Origin: Actinomycetota bacterium
GTDB lineage: Bacteria; Actinomycetota; Acidimicrobiia; Acidimicrobiales; GCA-2861595
Length of the DNA stretch: 5,112 nt
NCBI GenBank assembly: GCA_016781225.1
Contig: JADDQT010000167.1
Coordinates: forward strand, 1-5,112
Reading direction: 5' to 3'
This document shows, piece after piece, positions 1 through 4,413 of this stretch. The position numbers and the translations under genes were made by a program. The notes beneath the pieces were generated by a model. The model was not told the origin of the DNA. It saw nothing but the letters and a program-made list of their open reading frames with translations, and made no database searches. The first letter of the stretch is position 1; the number at the start of each line of letters is the position of its first letter.

Positions 1-264
1 CCGGCGGACAAGGCCACGCGGCGCAGGAGCCAGAAGGGCCTGGCGTCCTGGTACCGGATCGACAACGGCACCTGCGCTCACAAGACGCTGCCCAAGGGCA
101 CGCTGGTGCGGGTGGTCAACTTGGCCAACAAGAAGGAGCTCGTCTGCCGGGTCGCGGACCGCGGGCCGTACCTCGACGGACGCATCATCGACCTCGACCT
201 GGAGGGCTTCAGGCAACTCGCCGACCGGTCGGAGGGCGTGATCGACGTACGCATCAACTGGTGA
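1..264 (+). CDS. RlpA-like double-psi beta-barrel protein, C-terminal fragment
   Basis: The reading frame is open from the first base and ends with TGA at 262–264, so only the last 87 residues are seen; the start lies outside the window. Visible landmarks are GLASWYR (residues 13–19), CAHKTLPKGT (25–34), VRVVNLANKK (36–45) and VADRGPYLDGRIIDLD (51–66). These are the hallmarks of the RlpA double-psi beta-barrel, whose conserved Asp in DRGP(F/Y) (here D53) is the catalytic residue in lytic transglycosylase members. Cys25 and Cys49 are the only cysteines and could form a disulfide, which would fit an exported protein (inference). In other Gram-positives the gene just before rsmA is often a YabE/RpfB-type wall hydrolase with G5 domains, so this is probably the equivalent; the missing N-terminal part would decide. 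The fold is clear, but the enzymatic activity and full architecture are not. Confidence 0.85.
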   Translation, partial: PADKATRRRSQKGLASWYRIDNGTCAHKTLPKGTLVRVVNLANKKELVCRVADRGPYLDGRIIDLDLEGFRQLADRSEGVIDVRINW

Positions 265-286
265 GCACCCGAGCGCTCGCGCCGGG

Positions 287-1120
287 GTGACGCTCACCCG
301 CAAGGACGTGCTCGAGCTCCTACATCGGCACGGCTTGCGGCCCAGTCGAGCGCTGGGCCAGAACTTCGTGGTCGACCCAAACACCGTGCGGCGCATCGCC
401 CGTCTGGCGGACGTGGGACCCGGTGACCGGGTGCTGGAGGTGGGTGCCGGCCTCGGCTCCCTGACCCTGGCCCTGGCCGAGACCGGCGCCGAGGTCGTCG
501 CTGTGGAACGCGACCGTCGGCTCCTGCCGGTGCTGCGTACCCTCGTCGAGCCGAAGGGTGTGCGAGTGGTGCAGGCCGACGCGCTCGATCTGGACTGGCG
601 GGCCCTCCTCGGTTGCGGCGGCGGCTGGGTCATGGTCTCCAACCTTCCGTACAACGTGGCCGTACCGCTGGTGATGGACCTGCTGGGGAAGGCCGAGGGC
701 ATCTCGAGGATGCTGGTGATGGTGCAGCGTGAAGTTGCCGCCCGGCTGGCCGCCGGGCCGGGCGAGGAGGGGTACGGGGCGGTGTCGGTGAAGGTGGCCT
801 ACCGAGCCCGTGCGTCGGTGGCGGGGAGGGTCCCGCCGACGGTGTTCTTTCCCCGACCACGGGTGGAGTCGGCCCTGGTGGCAATCGAACGCCGGGACGA
901 GCCCGCCGTCAGCGCTGACGAGGAGCAGCTCTTCACTCTGGTGAACGCCGGGTTCGCCCACAGGCGGAAGATGCTCCGTGGGGCCCTGGCCGGATTGGTG
1001 AGCGAGGAGGTACTGACGGCCGCCGGTGTGAACCCGGAGGCGAGGGCCGAGGAGCTGGACATCGAGGCGTGGGGGAGGCTGGCGGAATGCGCGACACGCA
1101 GCGAGCCCTCGCCAAGCTGA
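287..1120 (+). CDS. rsmA: 16S rRNA (adenine1518-N6/adenine1519-N6)-dimethyltransferase RsmA (KsgA)
   Basis: RsmA dimethylates two adjacent adenines in the helix-45 loop of 16S rRNA, using S-adenosylmethionine, as a late check on 30S assembly in the cytoplasm. The 277-residue protein shows the family motifs in order: LGQNF (23–27), the SAM loop VLEVGAGLGSLT (49–60), the acidic ribose-binding E74 in VERD, QADALD (96–101), the catalytic NLPYN (119–123), VQREVAARL (146–154), FFPRPRVESALV (187–198) and FAHRRKMLR (223–231). Length is normal. The GTG at 287 places LGQNF at the usual distance from the N-terminus, but no good Shine-Dalgarno precedes it. The 22-base gap after the upstream gene holds a perfect 10-base palindrome at 270–279 and no promoter I can see, so co-transcription with the upstream gene is likely. 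The natural family C-terminus (LDIEAWGRLA) is followed by 11 residues created by the overlap with ispE. Confidence 0.97.
   Translation: MTLTRKDVLELLHRHGLRPSRALGQNFVVDPNTVRRIARLADVGPGDRVLEVGAGLGSLTLALAETGAEVVAVERDRRLLPVLRTLVEPKGVRVVQADALDLDWRALLGCGGGWVMVSNLPYNVAVPLVMDLLGKAEGISRMLVMVQREVAARLAAGPGEEGYGAVSVKVAYRARASVAGRVPPTVFFPRPRVESALVAIERRDEPAVSADEEQLFTLVNAGFAHRRKMLRGALAGLVSEEVLTAAGVNPEARAEELDIEAWGRLAECATRSEPSPS
1074..1078 (+). promoter_or_regulatory. Shine-Dalgarno site deciding the ispE start
   Basis: GGAGG lies 8 bases before the ATG at 1087 and within the rsmA coding region. It favours 1087 over the in-frame GTG at 1069, which has no such site and would add six residues not typical of IspE N-termini. 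Confidence 0.8.
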
Positions 1121-1791
1121 CGCTGTCCTTGCGCATCACCGGCGTTCGCGGCGACGGCTACCACCTGCTCGATGCCGAGATGGCGACGATGAGCCTGGCC
1201 GACATCCTCACCTTCGGGGCGGGAGACGGGCTCCAAGTGGTCGGGGCCACCGGGCTGGACACGGGTGATTCGAACCTGGTTCGCCGAGCCCTGCTAGCGG
1301 TGGGCCGGGCGGCCGCGGTCCGGCTGGAGAAGCACATCCCGATGGGAGCGGGTCTCGGTGGTGGCTCGGCCGACGCCGCCGCCGTGCTGCGGTGGGCCGG
1401 CTGCACGGACACCGCCTTGGCCGCTGAGCTCGGCGCCGACGTACCATTCTGCCTGGTCGGAGGGCGGGCCCGCGTCACGGGCATCGGTGACCAGATCGAG
1501 GCCCTCCCGTTCGAGGAGCGCACCTTCACGCTCCTGCCTTACTCGGGCCAGGTGTCGACGGTGGCGGTCTACGAGGCGTGGGACCGCCTGGGGGGGCCCA
1601 CGTCCGAAGGTTCCAATGACCTGGAGCCGGCGGCCCTCGAGGTCGAACCCCAGCTGGCGCGATGGCGGGACCGGCTCGGTGACGCCACCGGCTGCACACC
1701 GATGCTGGCCGGCAGCGGGGGCACCTGGTTCGTGGAGGGAGAGTTCCCAGACGTTCCCGGCGCGCTCGTCACTCACACCGAGAGCCCTTAG
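1087..1791 (+). CDS. ispE: 4-diphosphocytidyl-2-C-methyl-D-erythritol kinase (compact form)
   Basis: IspE phosphorylates the 2-hydroxyl of CDP-methylerythritol with ATP, a middle step of the MEP route to isoprenoids (quinones, carrier lipids for the cell wall). The GHMP-kinase signature is complete: AKLTLSLRITG with catalytic Lys10, DGYHLL (23–28), the ATP-binding loop IPMGAGLGGGSADAAAVL (84–101), catalytic Asp118 in LGADVPF, and the C-terminal glycine loop LAGSGGTWFV (207–216). At 234 residues it is clearly shorter than the usual 280–310. One visible contraction lies between the ATP loop and LGADVPF, where only about 13 residues replace a longer helical stretch. The start overlaps the end of rsmA by 34 bases, implying translational coupling. 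The stop codon is 10 bases from the convergent bS22 gene. All key residues are present, so I expect an active enzyme. Confidence 0.93.
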   Translation: MRDTQRALAKLTLSLRITGVRGDGYHLLDAEMATMSLADILTFGAGDGLQVVGATGLDTGDSNLVRRALLAVGRAAAVRLEKHIPMGAGLGGGSADAAAVLRWAGCTDTALAAELGADVPFCLVGGRARVTGIGDQIEALPFEERTFTLLPYSGQVSTVAVYEAWDRLGGPTSEGSNDLEPAALEVEPQLARWRDRLGDATGCTPMLAGSGGTWFVEGEFPDVPGALVTHTESP

Positions 1792-1801
1792 GCCGACGCC
1801 C

Positions 1802-1900
1802 CTACTTGCCGGCCCTTCGTTGCCAGCGGGTGGCCTTCAGCATCTTCTTGTGCTTCTTCTTGCGCATCCGCTTGCGCCGTTTCTTGATGAGAGAGCCCAT
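1802..1900 (-). CDS. bS22-type small ribosomal protein (AURKAIP1/COX24 domain)
   Basis: The minus strand encodes 32 residues, ATG at 1900–1898 to TAG at 1804–1802. The protein begins MGSLIKKRRKRMRKKKHKK and ends TRWQRRAGK; 17 of 32 residues are Lys or Arg. This closely matches the actinobacterial bS22 family (about 33 residues, typically MGSVIKKRRKRM-S-KKKH-K followed by a TR-QRRKLGK-like end), known as a small-subunit protein from mycobacterial ribosome structures and related to the mitochondrial AURKAIP1/COX24 domain. It presumably binds 16S rRNA through its basic helix. It runs against its neighbours: convergent with ispE 10 bases away and divergent from tRNA-Gln. A -10-like box lies 10 bases before the ATG, so the mRNA is probably leaderless or nearly so; no Shine-Dalgarno is evident. 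It is so short that automatic callers could easily miss it. Confidence 0.92.
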   Translation of the reverse strand: MGSLIKKRRKRMRKKKHKKMLKATRWQRRAGK

Positions 1901-1910
1901 GCCGGGCGAC

Positions 1911-1916
1911 AGGGTA
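1911..1916 (-). promoter_or_regulatory. Probable -10 box of the bS22 gene
   Basis: On the minus strand TACCCT (fits TANNNT) ends 10 bases before the ATG at 1900. A start of transcription 6–7 bases downstream would leave a leader of only about 3–4 bases. No convincing -35 element is visible, which is common in actinobacteria. Confidence 0.5.
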
Positions 1917-1967
1917 GCGGGGAAGCCCCGCGGCTGCGACCGGGAGCGGTCGGGGCCACAGCGCCCC
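1917..1967. terminator. Three adjacent GC hairpins between bS22 and tRNA-Gln
   Basis: Three perfect inverted repeats lie almost end to end. GCGGGG (1917–1922) pairs with CCCCGC (1926–1931) around an AAG loop. CGACCG (1937–1942) pairs with CGGTCG (1947–1952) around a GGAG loop. GGGGC (1952–1956) pairs with GCCCC (1963–1967) around a 6-base loop, sharing base 1952 with the previous one. No U-tract follows. They could stop read-through from the ispE side before the tRNA promoter, or act as regulatory DNA between the divergent promoters. The structures are seen directly; the terminator role is inference. Confidence 0.4.
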
Positions 1968-1970
1968 AGG

Positions 1971-1976
1971 TAGCGT
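1971..1976 (+). promoter_or_regulatory. Possible -10 box for tRNA-Gln (and perhaps glmU)
   Basis: TAGCGT fits TANNNT and ends 12 bases before the mature tRNA 5' end, leaving room for a short 5' leader to be removed by RNase P. The -35 region is not recognisable. glmU begins 36 bases after the tRNA with no clear terminator between, so the same promoter may serve glmU. Confidence 0.35.
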
Positions 1977-1988
1977 TGTCGGCGTCCG

Positions 1989-2059
1989 TCGGGGGTCGTC
2001 TAACGGCAGGACAGCACACTTTGGATGTGCGAGTGGAGGTTCGATTCCTCCCCCCCGAG
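1989..2059 (+). tRNA. tRNA-Gln (anticodon TTG)
   Basis: A complete cloverleaf can be drawn by hand. The acceptor arm is TCGGGGG (1989–1995) with CCCCCGA (2052–2058), discriminator G at 2059. The D-arm is GTC (1998–2000) with GAC (2010–2012). The anticodon stem is GCACA (2014–2018) with TGTGC (2026–2030), around loop CTTTGGA with anticodon TTG at 2021–2023, reading CAA (and CAG by wobble). The variable loop is GAGT. The T-arm is GGAGG (2035–2039) with CCTCC (2047–2051) around TTCGATT. The 3' CCA is not encoded (GCG follows), so it must be added by the CCA enzyme. It sits directly upstream of glmU, an arrangement I recall from other actinobacteria. Confidence 0.96.
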
Positions 2060-2085
2060 CGTCGAGCGCCGGCGTCGCGGGGTAG

Positions 2086-2091
2086 AAAGGA
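2086..2091 (+). promoter_or_regulatory. Shine-Dalgarno site of glmU
   Basis: AAAGGA ends 4 bases before the ATG at 2096. It fixes the glmU start; the frame stays open far upstream through ispE and the tRNA, but that extension is not coding. Confidence 0.75.
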
Positions 2092-2095
2092 AGCG

Positions 2096-3193
2096 ATGAG
2101 CAGTCGCCCACTGTCGGCCGTGGTCCTGGCCGCGGGGGAAGGCACTCGTATGCGCTCGGCCCGGCCCAAGCCGCTCCACGTGCTGTGCGGGCGAACCATG
2201 GTGATGCACGTGATCCACGCCCTCGGCGATCTCGGCGTGGGCCGGGTCGTCGTGGTGATCGGGCACGGCGGCGAGCAGGTGACGAAGGCGGTCACCGAGG
2301 ACGCGCCCTCCGGACTCGACATCGAGTTCGTCGAACAGCGGGTGCGTCGGGGAACCGGTGACGCCATGGCCGTGGCGTTGGAGGCGTTCGCCGACGACGA
2401 AGTGGACGGCGACGACATCCTGGTCCTTCCCGGCGACACCCCTCTCCTCACCTCGGCCACGTTGGGGGCCCTGCTCGCAGAGCAACGGGCGACCGATGCC
2501 GCCGCGGCCATGCTCACGTCGCAGCTCCCCGATCCCACGGGCTACGGGAGGGTGGTGCGAGACCGCAGCGGGAACGTGGCTCGTGTCGTCGAGGAGGCTG
2601 ACGCCTCCGACCTGGAGCGGATGATCGACGAGGTCAACACCTCGATCTACTGCTTCCGCAGGAGCGAGCTGGCCCCCGCCCTCCGCCGGCTGAGCCCCCA
2701 GAACGCCCAGGGGGAGTACTACCTGACCGACGTCCTCGGCGTTCTGCACGACGCGGGATATCCGGTGGTGTCGCTGGTGGCCTCGGATCCGTTGGAAGCG
2801 ACGGGAGTCAACGACCGGTCCCAGCTGGCTGCGGTCGAGGCCGAGCTCCGCCGGCGCGTGAACCGGCGCTGGATGGACCTCGGCGTGGGCATGGTCGACC
2901 CCACCCATACCTACGTGGACGTCACCGTCGAGTTGGCCCCCGACGTCACTCTCTTCCCTGGCACGCTGCTGGCCGGTTCCACACGCGTCGGTGGCGCCGC
3001 CCGGATCGGACCCCACAGCCGGCTGGTGGACTGTCTGGTGGGCGAGCGGGCCGTGGTGGAGCAGGCCGACGGTTGCCAGGCCGAGATCGGAGCCGACGCC
3101 CGAGTGGGTCCATTCGCCGCGCTGGGCCCAGGCTCGCGGGTGGAACCCGCCACGGTGACGGGTCCGTTCTTCACCACTGGGGTCGACGACTGA
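2096..3193 (+). CDS. glmU: GlmU-type UDP-N-acetylglucosamine pyrophosphorylase lacking the acetyltransferase active site
   Basis: The N-terminal domain makes UDP-GlcNAc from GlcNAc-1-phosphate and UTP for peptidoglycan. Its residues are in place: LAAGEGTRM with Lys25 (11–25), Q81 and GTGDA (86–90; the usual His is Asp), LPGDTPL with metal ligand D114, TGYGR (148–152), E166, N181 in EVNTS, GEYYLTDV (206–213) and N239 in GVNDR. A linker leads to hexapeptide-repeat beta-helix turns such as IGPHSRLVDCLVG and IGADARVGPFAALGPGS, ending at residue 365. Usual GlmU has about 450–495 residues. Everything after the IGPF–RPG region is absent: the Lys, His, Tyr and Asn residues of the acetyltransferase site, the NIGAGT–CNYDG turn and the C-terminal tail. 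The equivalent of E. coli R333 also seems replaced (ALGPG). The gene ends cleanly in tandem TGA TGA stops, 40 bases before prs, with no remnant of the missing part. Glucosamine-1-phosphate acetylation must then come from another protein. Confidence 0.9.
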   Translation: MSSRPLSAVVLAAGEGTRMRSARPKPLHVLCGRTMVMHVIHALGDLGVGRVVVVIGHGGEQVTKAVTEDAPSGLDIEFVEQRVRRGTGDAMAVALEAFADDEVDGDDILVLPGDTPLLTSATLGALLAEQRATDAAAAMLTSQLPDPTGYGRVVRDRSGNVARVVEEADASDLERMIDEVNTSIYCFRRSELAPALRRLSPQNAQGEYYLTDVLGVLHDAGYPVVSLVASDPLEATGVNDRSQLAAVEAELRRRVNRRWMDLGVGMVDPTHTYVDVTVELAPDVTLFPGTLLAGSTRVGGAARIGPHSRLVDCLVGERAVVEQADGCQAEIGADARVGPFAALGPGSRVEPATVTGPFFTTGVDD

Positions 3194-3221
3194 TGAGGTC
3201 ACGCCCCGAAGGTCTGCCCGA

Positions 3222-3227
3222 GGGGAG
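3222..3227 (+). promoter_or_regulatory. Shine-Dalgarno site of prs
   Basis: GGGGAG ends 6 bases before the ATG at 3234, a strong site supporting this start and independent translation of prs within a glmU–prs transcript. Confidence 0.75.
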
Positions 3228-3233
3228 CAACGC

Positions 3234-4202
3234 ATGGAAGTAGTGCCGAAGAAGCGCCTGGAGCTGTACTCGGGACGGTCCCATCCAGAGTTGGCCGGGG
3301 CGATCGCCCAGCACCTGGGGGTCGGGCTCGGGCACGCCAACATCACCGCCTTCGCCAACGGCGAGATCCACTGCCGCTTCGGGGAGTCGGTGCGGGGAGC
3401 CGACGTCTTCGTCGTGCAGACCCACGCCGGTGCGGTGAACGACTGGGTGTTCGAGCACTGCGTCATGATCGACGCCGCCAAGCGGGCCTCCGCCAAGCGC
3501 ATCACCGCCGTGTGCCCCTACTACGGATACTCGCGGCAGGACCGCAAGGCCGAGGGCAGGGAGCCCATCACCGCCAAGCTGGTAGCCAACATGTTGCGCG
3601 TGGCGGGGGCGGACCGCATCGTCAGCGTCGACCTGCACTCCGGGCAGATCCAGGGCTTCTTCGACGGCCCGTTCGACCACCTCACCGCAGGCAGGGTGCT
3701 GGTGGAGTACCTGGAGCGGAACCTCGCATACCCACCCGTGGTCGTGGCGCCCGACGCCGGACGGTTGCGGGTGGCCGAGCGCTACGCCCAGTACCTCGAC
3801 GCCGAGCTGGCCAGCGTTTACAAGAAGCGGGCCCGGGGCCAGGTGCGGGCACTCGGTGTCATGGGCGCCAAGGAGGTCGAGGGCCGCCACTGCGTGCTCA
3901 TCGACGACATGATCGACACCGCGGGCACCATCGTGGCCGCCGCCGAGATCCTGATGGCCACCGGGGCCAGCGAGGTCTGGGCCATGGCCACCCATGCACT
4001 CCTGTCCGACCCCGCCGTTGACCGGCTCAAGAACTCGGCCATCACCAAGGTCGTGGTCACCGACACAGTCCCCCTGGCGTCGGAGAAGCGCATCGACAAG
4101 ATCGAGGTCCTCTCCGTGGCCCCCGTGATCGCCGACGCCATCGACGCCGTGTTCGAGGACACCTCCGTGTCCGAGATATTCGACGGCGAGAACCAACCCT
4201 GA
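3234..4202 (+). CDS. prs: Ribose-phosphate pyrophosphokinase (PRPP synthetase, class I)
   Basis: Prs transfers pyrophosphate from ATP to ribose 5-phosphate, giving PRPP for purine, pyrimidine, NAD, His and Trp synthesis, and in actinobacteria also for decaprenyl-phosphoryl-arabinose where that route exists. The 322-residue protein is full length. Landmarks are the ATP-site FANGEIHCRF (40–49), YYGYSRQDRK (96–105), SVDLHSGQIQGFF with metal-binding His135 (131–143), APDAGRLRVAERYA (172–185), the catalytic flexible loop with Lys197 and Arg199, and the PRPP-binding loop VLIDDMIDTAGTI (221–233). The C-terminal LASEKRIDKIEVLSVAPVIADAI and FEDTSVSEIFDG stretches resemble actinobacterial enzymes. The segment after the flexible loop is a few residues shorter than in mycobacteria. 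glmU lies 40 bases upstream, so both are probably in one operon, linking UDP-GlcNAc and PRPP supply. A hairpin array begins right after the stop codon. Confidence 0.97.
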   Translation: MEVVPKKRLELYSGRSHPELAGAIAQHLGVGLGHANITAFANGEIHCRFGESVRGADVFVVQTHAGAVNDWVFEHCVMIDAAKRASAKRITAVCPYYGYSRQDRKAEGREPITAKLVANMLRVAGADRIVSVDLHSGQIQGFFDGPFDHLTAGRVLVEYLERNLAYPPVVVAPDAGRLRVAERYAQYLDAELASVYKKRARGQVRALGVMGAKEVEGRHCVLIDDMIDTAGTIVAAAEILMATGASEVWAMATHALLSDPAVDRLKNSAITKVVVTDTVPLASEKRIDKIEVLSVAPVIADAIDAVFEDTSVSEIFDGENQP

Positions 4203-4314
4203 TTCGCCCTCGGCGCGGAGCGCCTCGGGCGAGCTTGATTCGCCTCGCAGGCGGAGCTTGCTCGGCGAGCTGATCGTGCTCGGGCGGCGGGCGGAGCCCG
4301 GCCGCCCTCGAGCT
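4203..4314 (+). repeat. Three tandem hairpin repeats with a shared GGA triloop
   Basis: Copy 1: arms 4204–4209/4227–4232 (TCGCCC/GGGCGA), a TC/TC internal loop (4210–4211, 4225–4226), inner stem GGCGC/GCGCC (4212–4216, 4220–4224) and loop GGA (4217–4219). Copy 2: arms 4240–4244/4264–4268 (TCGCC/GGCGA), the same TC/TC internal loop, inner stem GCAGGC/GCTTGC with one G·T pair and loop GGA (4253–4255). Copy 3: GCTC/GAGC, GGGCGGC/GCCGCCC and GGGC/GCCC around GGA (4293–4295), with a TC bulge (4308–4309) and a bulged G (4300). The first two start with TGATTCGCC and all end in a GAGC-type sequence; loops are 36 and 40 bases apart. Stem bases differ while pairing is kept. This looks like a structured repeat, not chance GC richness. 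It could end the glmU–prs transcript, or be a REP-like element. Confidence 0.7.
4278..4313 (+). terminator. Strongest hairpin of the array, candidate terminator of glmU–prs
   Basis: This is the third repeat: 4 + 7 + 4 base pairs around a GGA loop, nearly all G-C, located 75 bases after the prs stop. It is followed by the pyrimidine-rich run TCTCTCCTCTTT rather than a true U-tract, a pattern compatible with actinobacterial intrinsic terminators. Function is inferred from position and structure only. Confidence 0.45.
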
Positions 4315-4316
4315 CT

Positions 4317-4358
4317 CTCCTCTTTCGCCAGCCGCTGAGTCGGCTGCGCCGAGAGGAG
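4317..4358 (+). repeat. Nested inverted repeat, possible second terminator hairpin
   Basis: CTCCTCT (4317–4323) pairs with AGAGGAG (4352–4358). Inside, CAGCCG (4329–4334) pairs with CGGCTG (4341–4346) around loop CTGAGT, with 5-base unpaired linkers on each side. It differs in sequence and loop from the preceding GGA hairpins. It may back up termination or insulate rplY from prs. Confidence 0.5.
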
Positions 4359-4393
4359 CGGCCGGCGGGGCGGCCACTGGGACCGGCCGGCGG
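4359..4393 (+). repeat. 10-base direct repeat upstream of rplY
   Basis: CGGCCGGCGG occurs at 4359–4368 and again at 4384–4393, 25 bases apart. The second copy lies just before the rplY -10 box. CGGCC (4371–4375) can also pair with GGCCG (4385–4389). It could be an operator or simply GC-rich simple sequence; no regulator can be named. Confidence 0.35.
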
Positions 4394-4399
4394 AGCCCC

Positions 4400-4405
4400 T
4401 AGACT
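4400..4405 (+). promoter_or_regulatory. -10 box for leaderless rplY mRNA
   Basis: TAGACT fits TANNNT. Eight bases separate it from the GTG at 4414, so transcription starting 7–9 bases downstream would begin at or within two bases of the start codon. No Shine-Dalgarno lies at a useful distance (the nearest GGAG, at 4392–4395, is 18 bases off), which agrees with leaderless translation. The -35 region (about 4377–4382, CTGGGA) is weak. Confidence 0.55.
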
Positions 4406-4413
4406 GGCGTCTC

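Noticed and set aside
2060..2080. Terminator between tRNA-Gln and glmU
   Set aside because: Only a short self-complementary CGCCGGCG (2067–2074) without a workable loop or U-tract; read-through into glmU is more likely.
1358..2095. Upstream in-frame extension of glmU through ispE and tRNA-Gln
   Set aside because: The extension overlaps ispE in another frame and the tRNA gene; GlmU homology and the Shine-Dalgarno site start the protein at 2096.
3194..3233. Frameshifted remnant of the missing GlmU acetyltransferase domain
   Set aside because: Only 40 bases separate glmU from prs, far too few, and none of the three frames resembles the missing beta-helix.
3193..3243. Sixteen-codon open frame overlapping the glmU stop (ATGA overlap)
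   Set aside because: No ribosome binding site of its own, no similarity, and it ends within the prs start; chance is sufficient.
2000..3505. Minus-strand open frame of about 500 codons opposite glmU and prs
   Set aside because: High GC leaves few stop codons in shadow frames; the translation is low-complexity (His/Gly/Val/Arg-rich), matches no family I know, and lies opposite well-identified genes and a tRNA.
4203..4314. CRISPR array
   Set aside because: Only three imperfect copies, contiguous without unique spacers of even length; the shared feature is a hairpin, not repeat–spacer structure.
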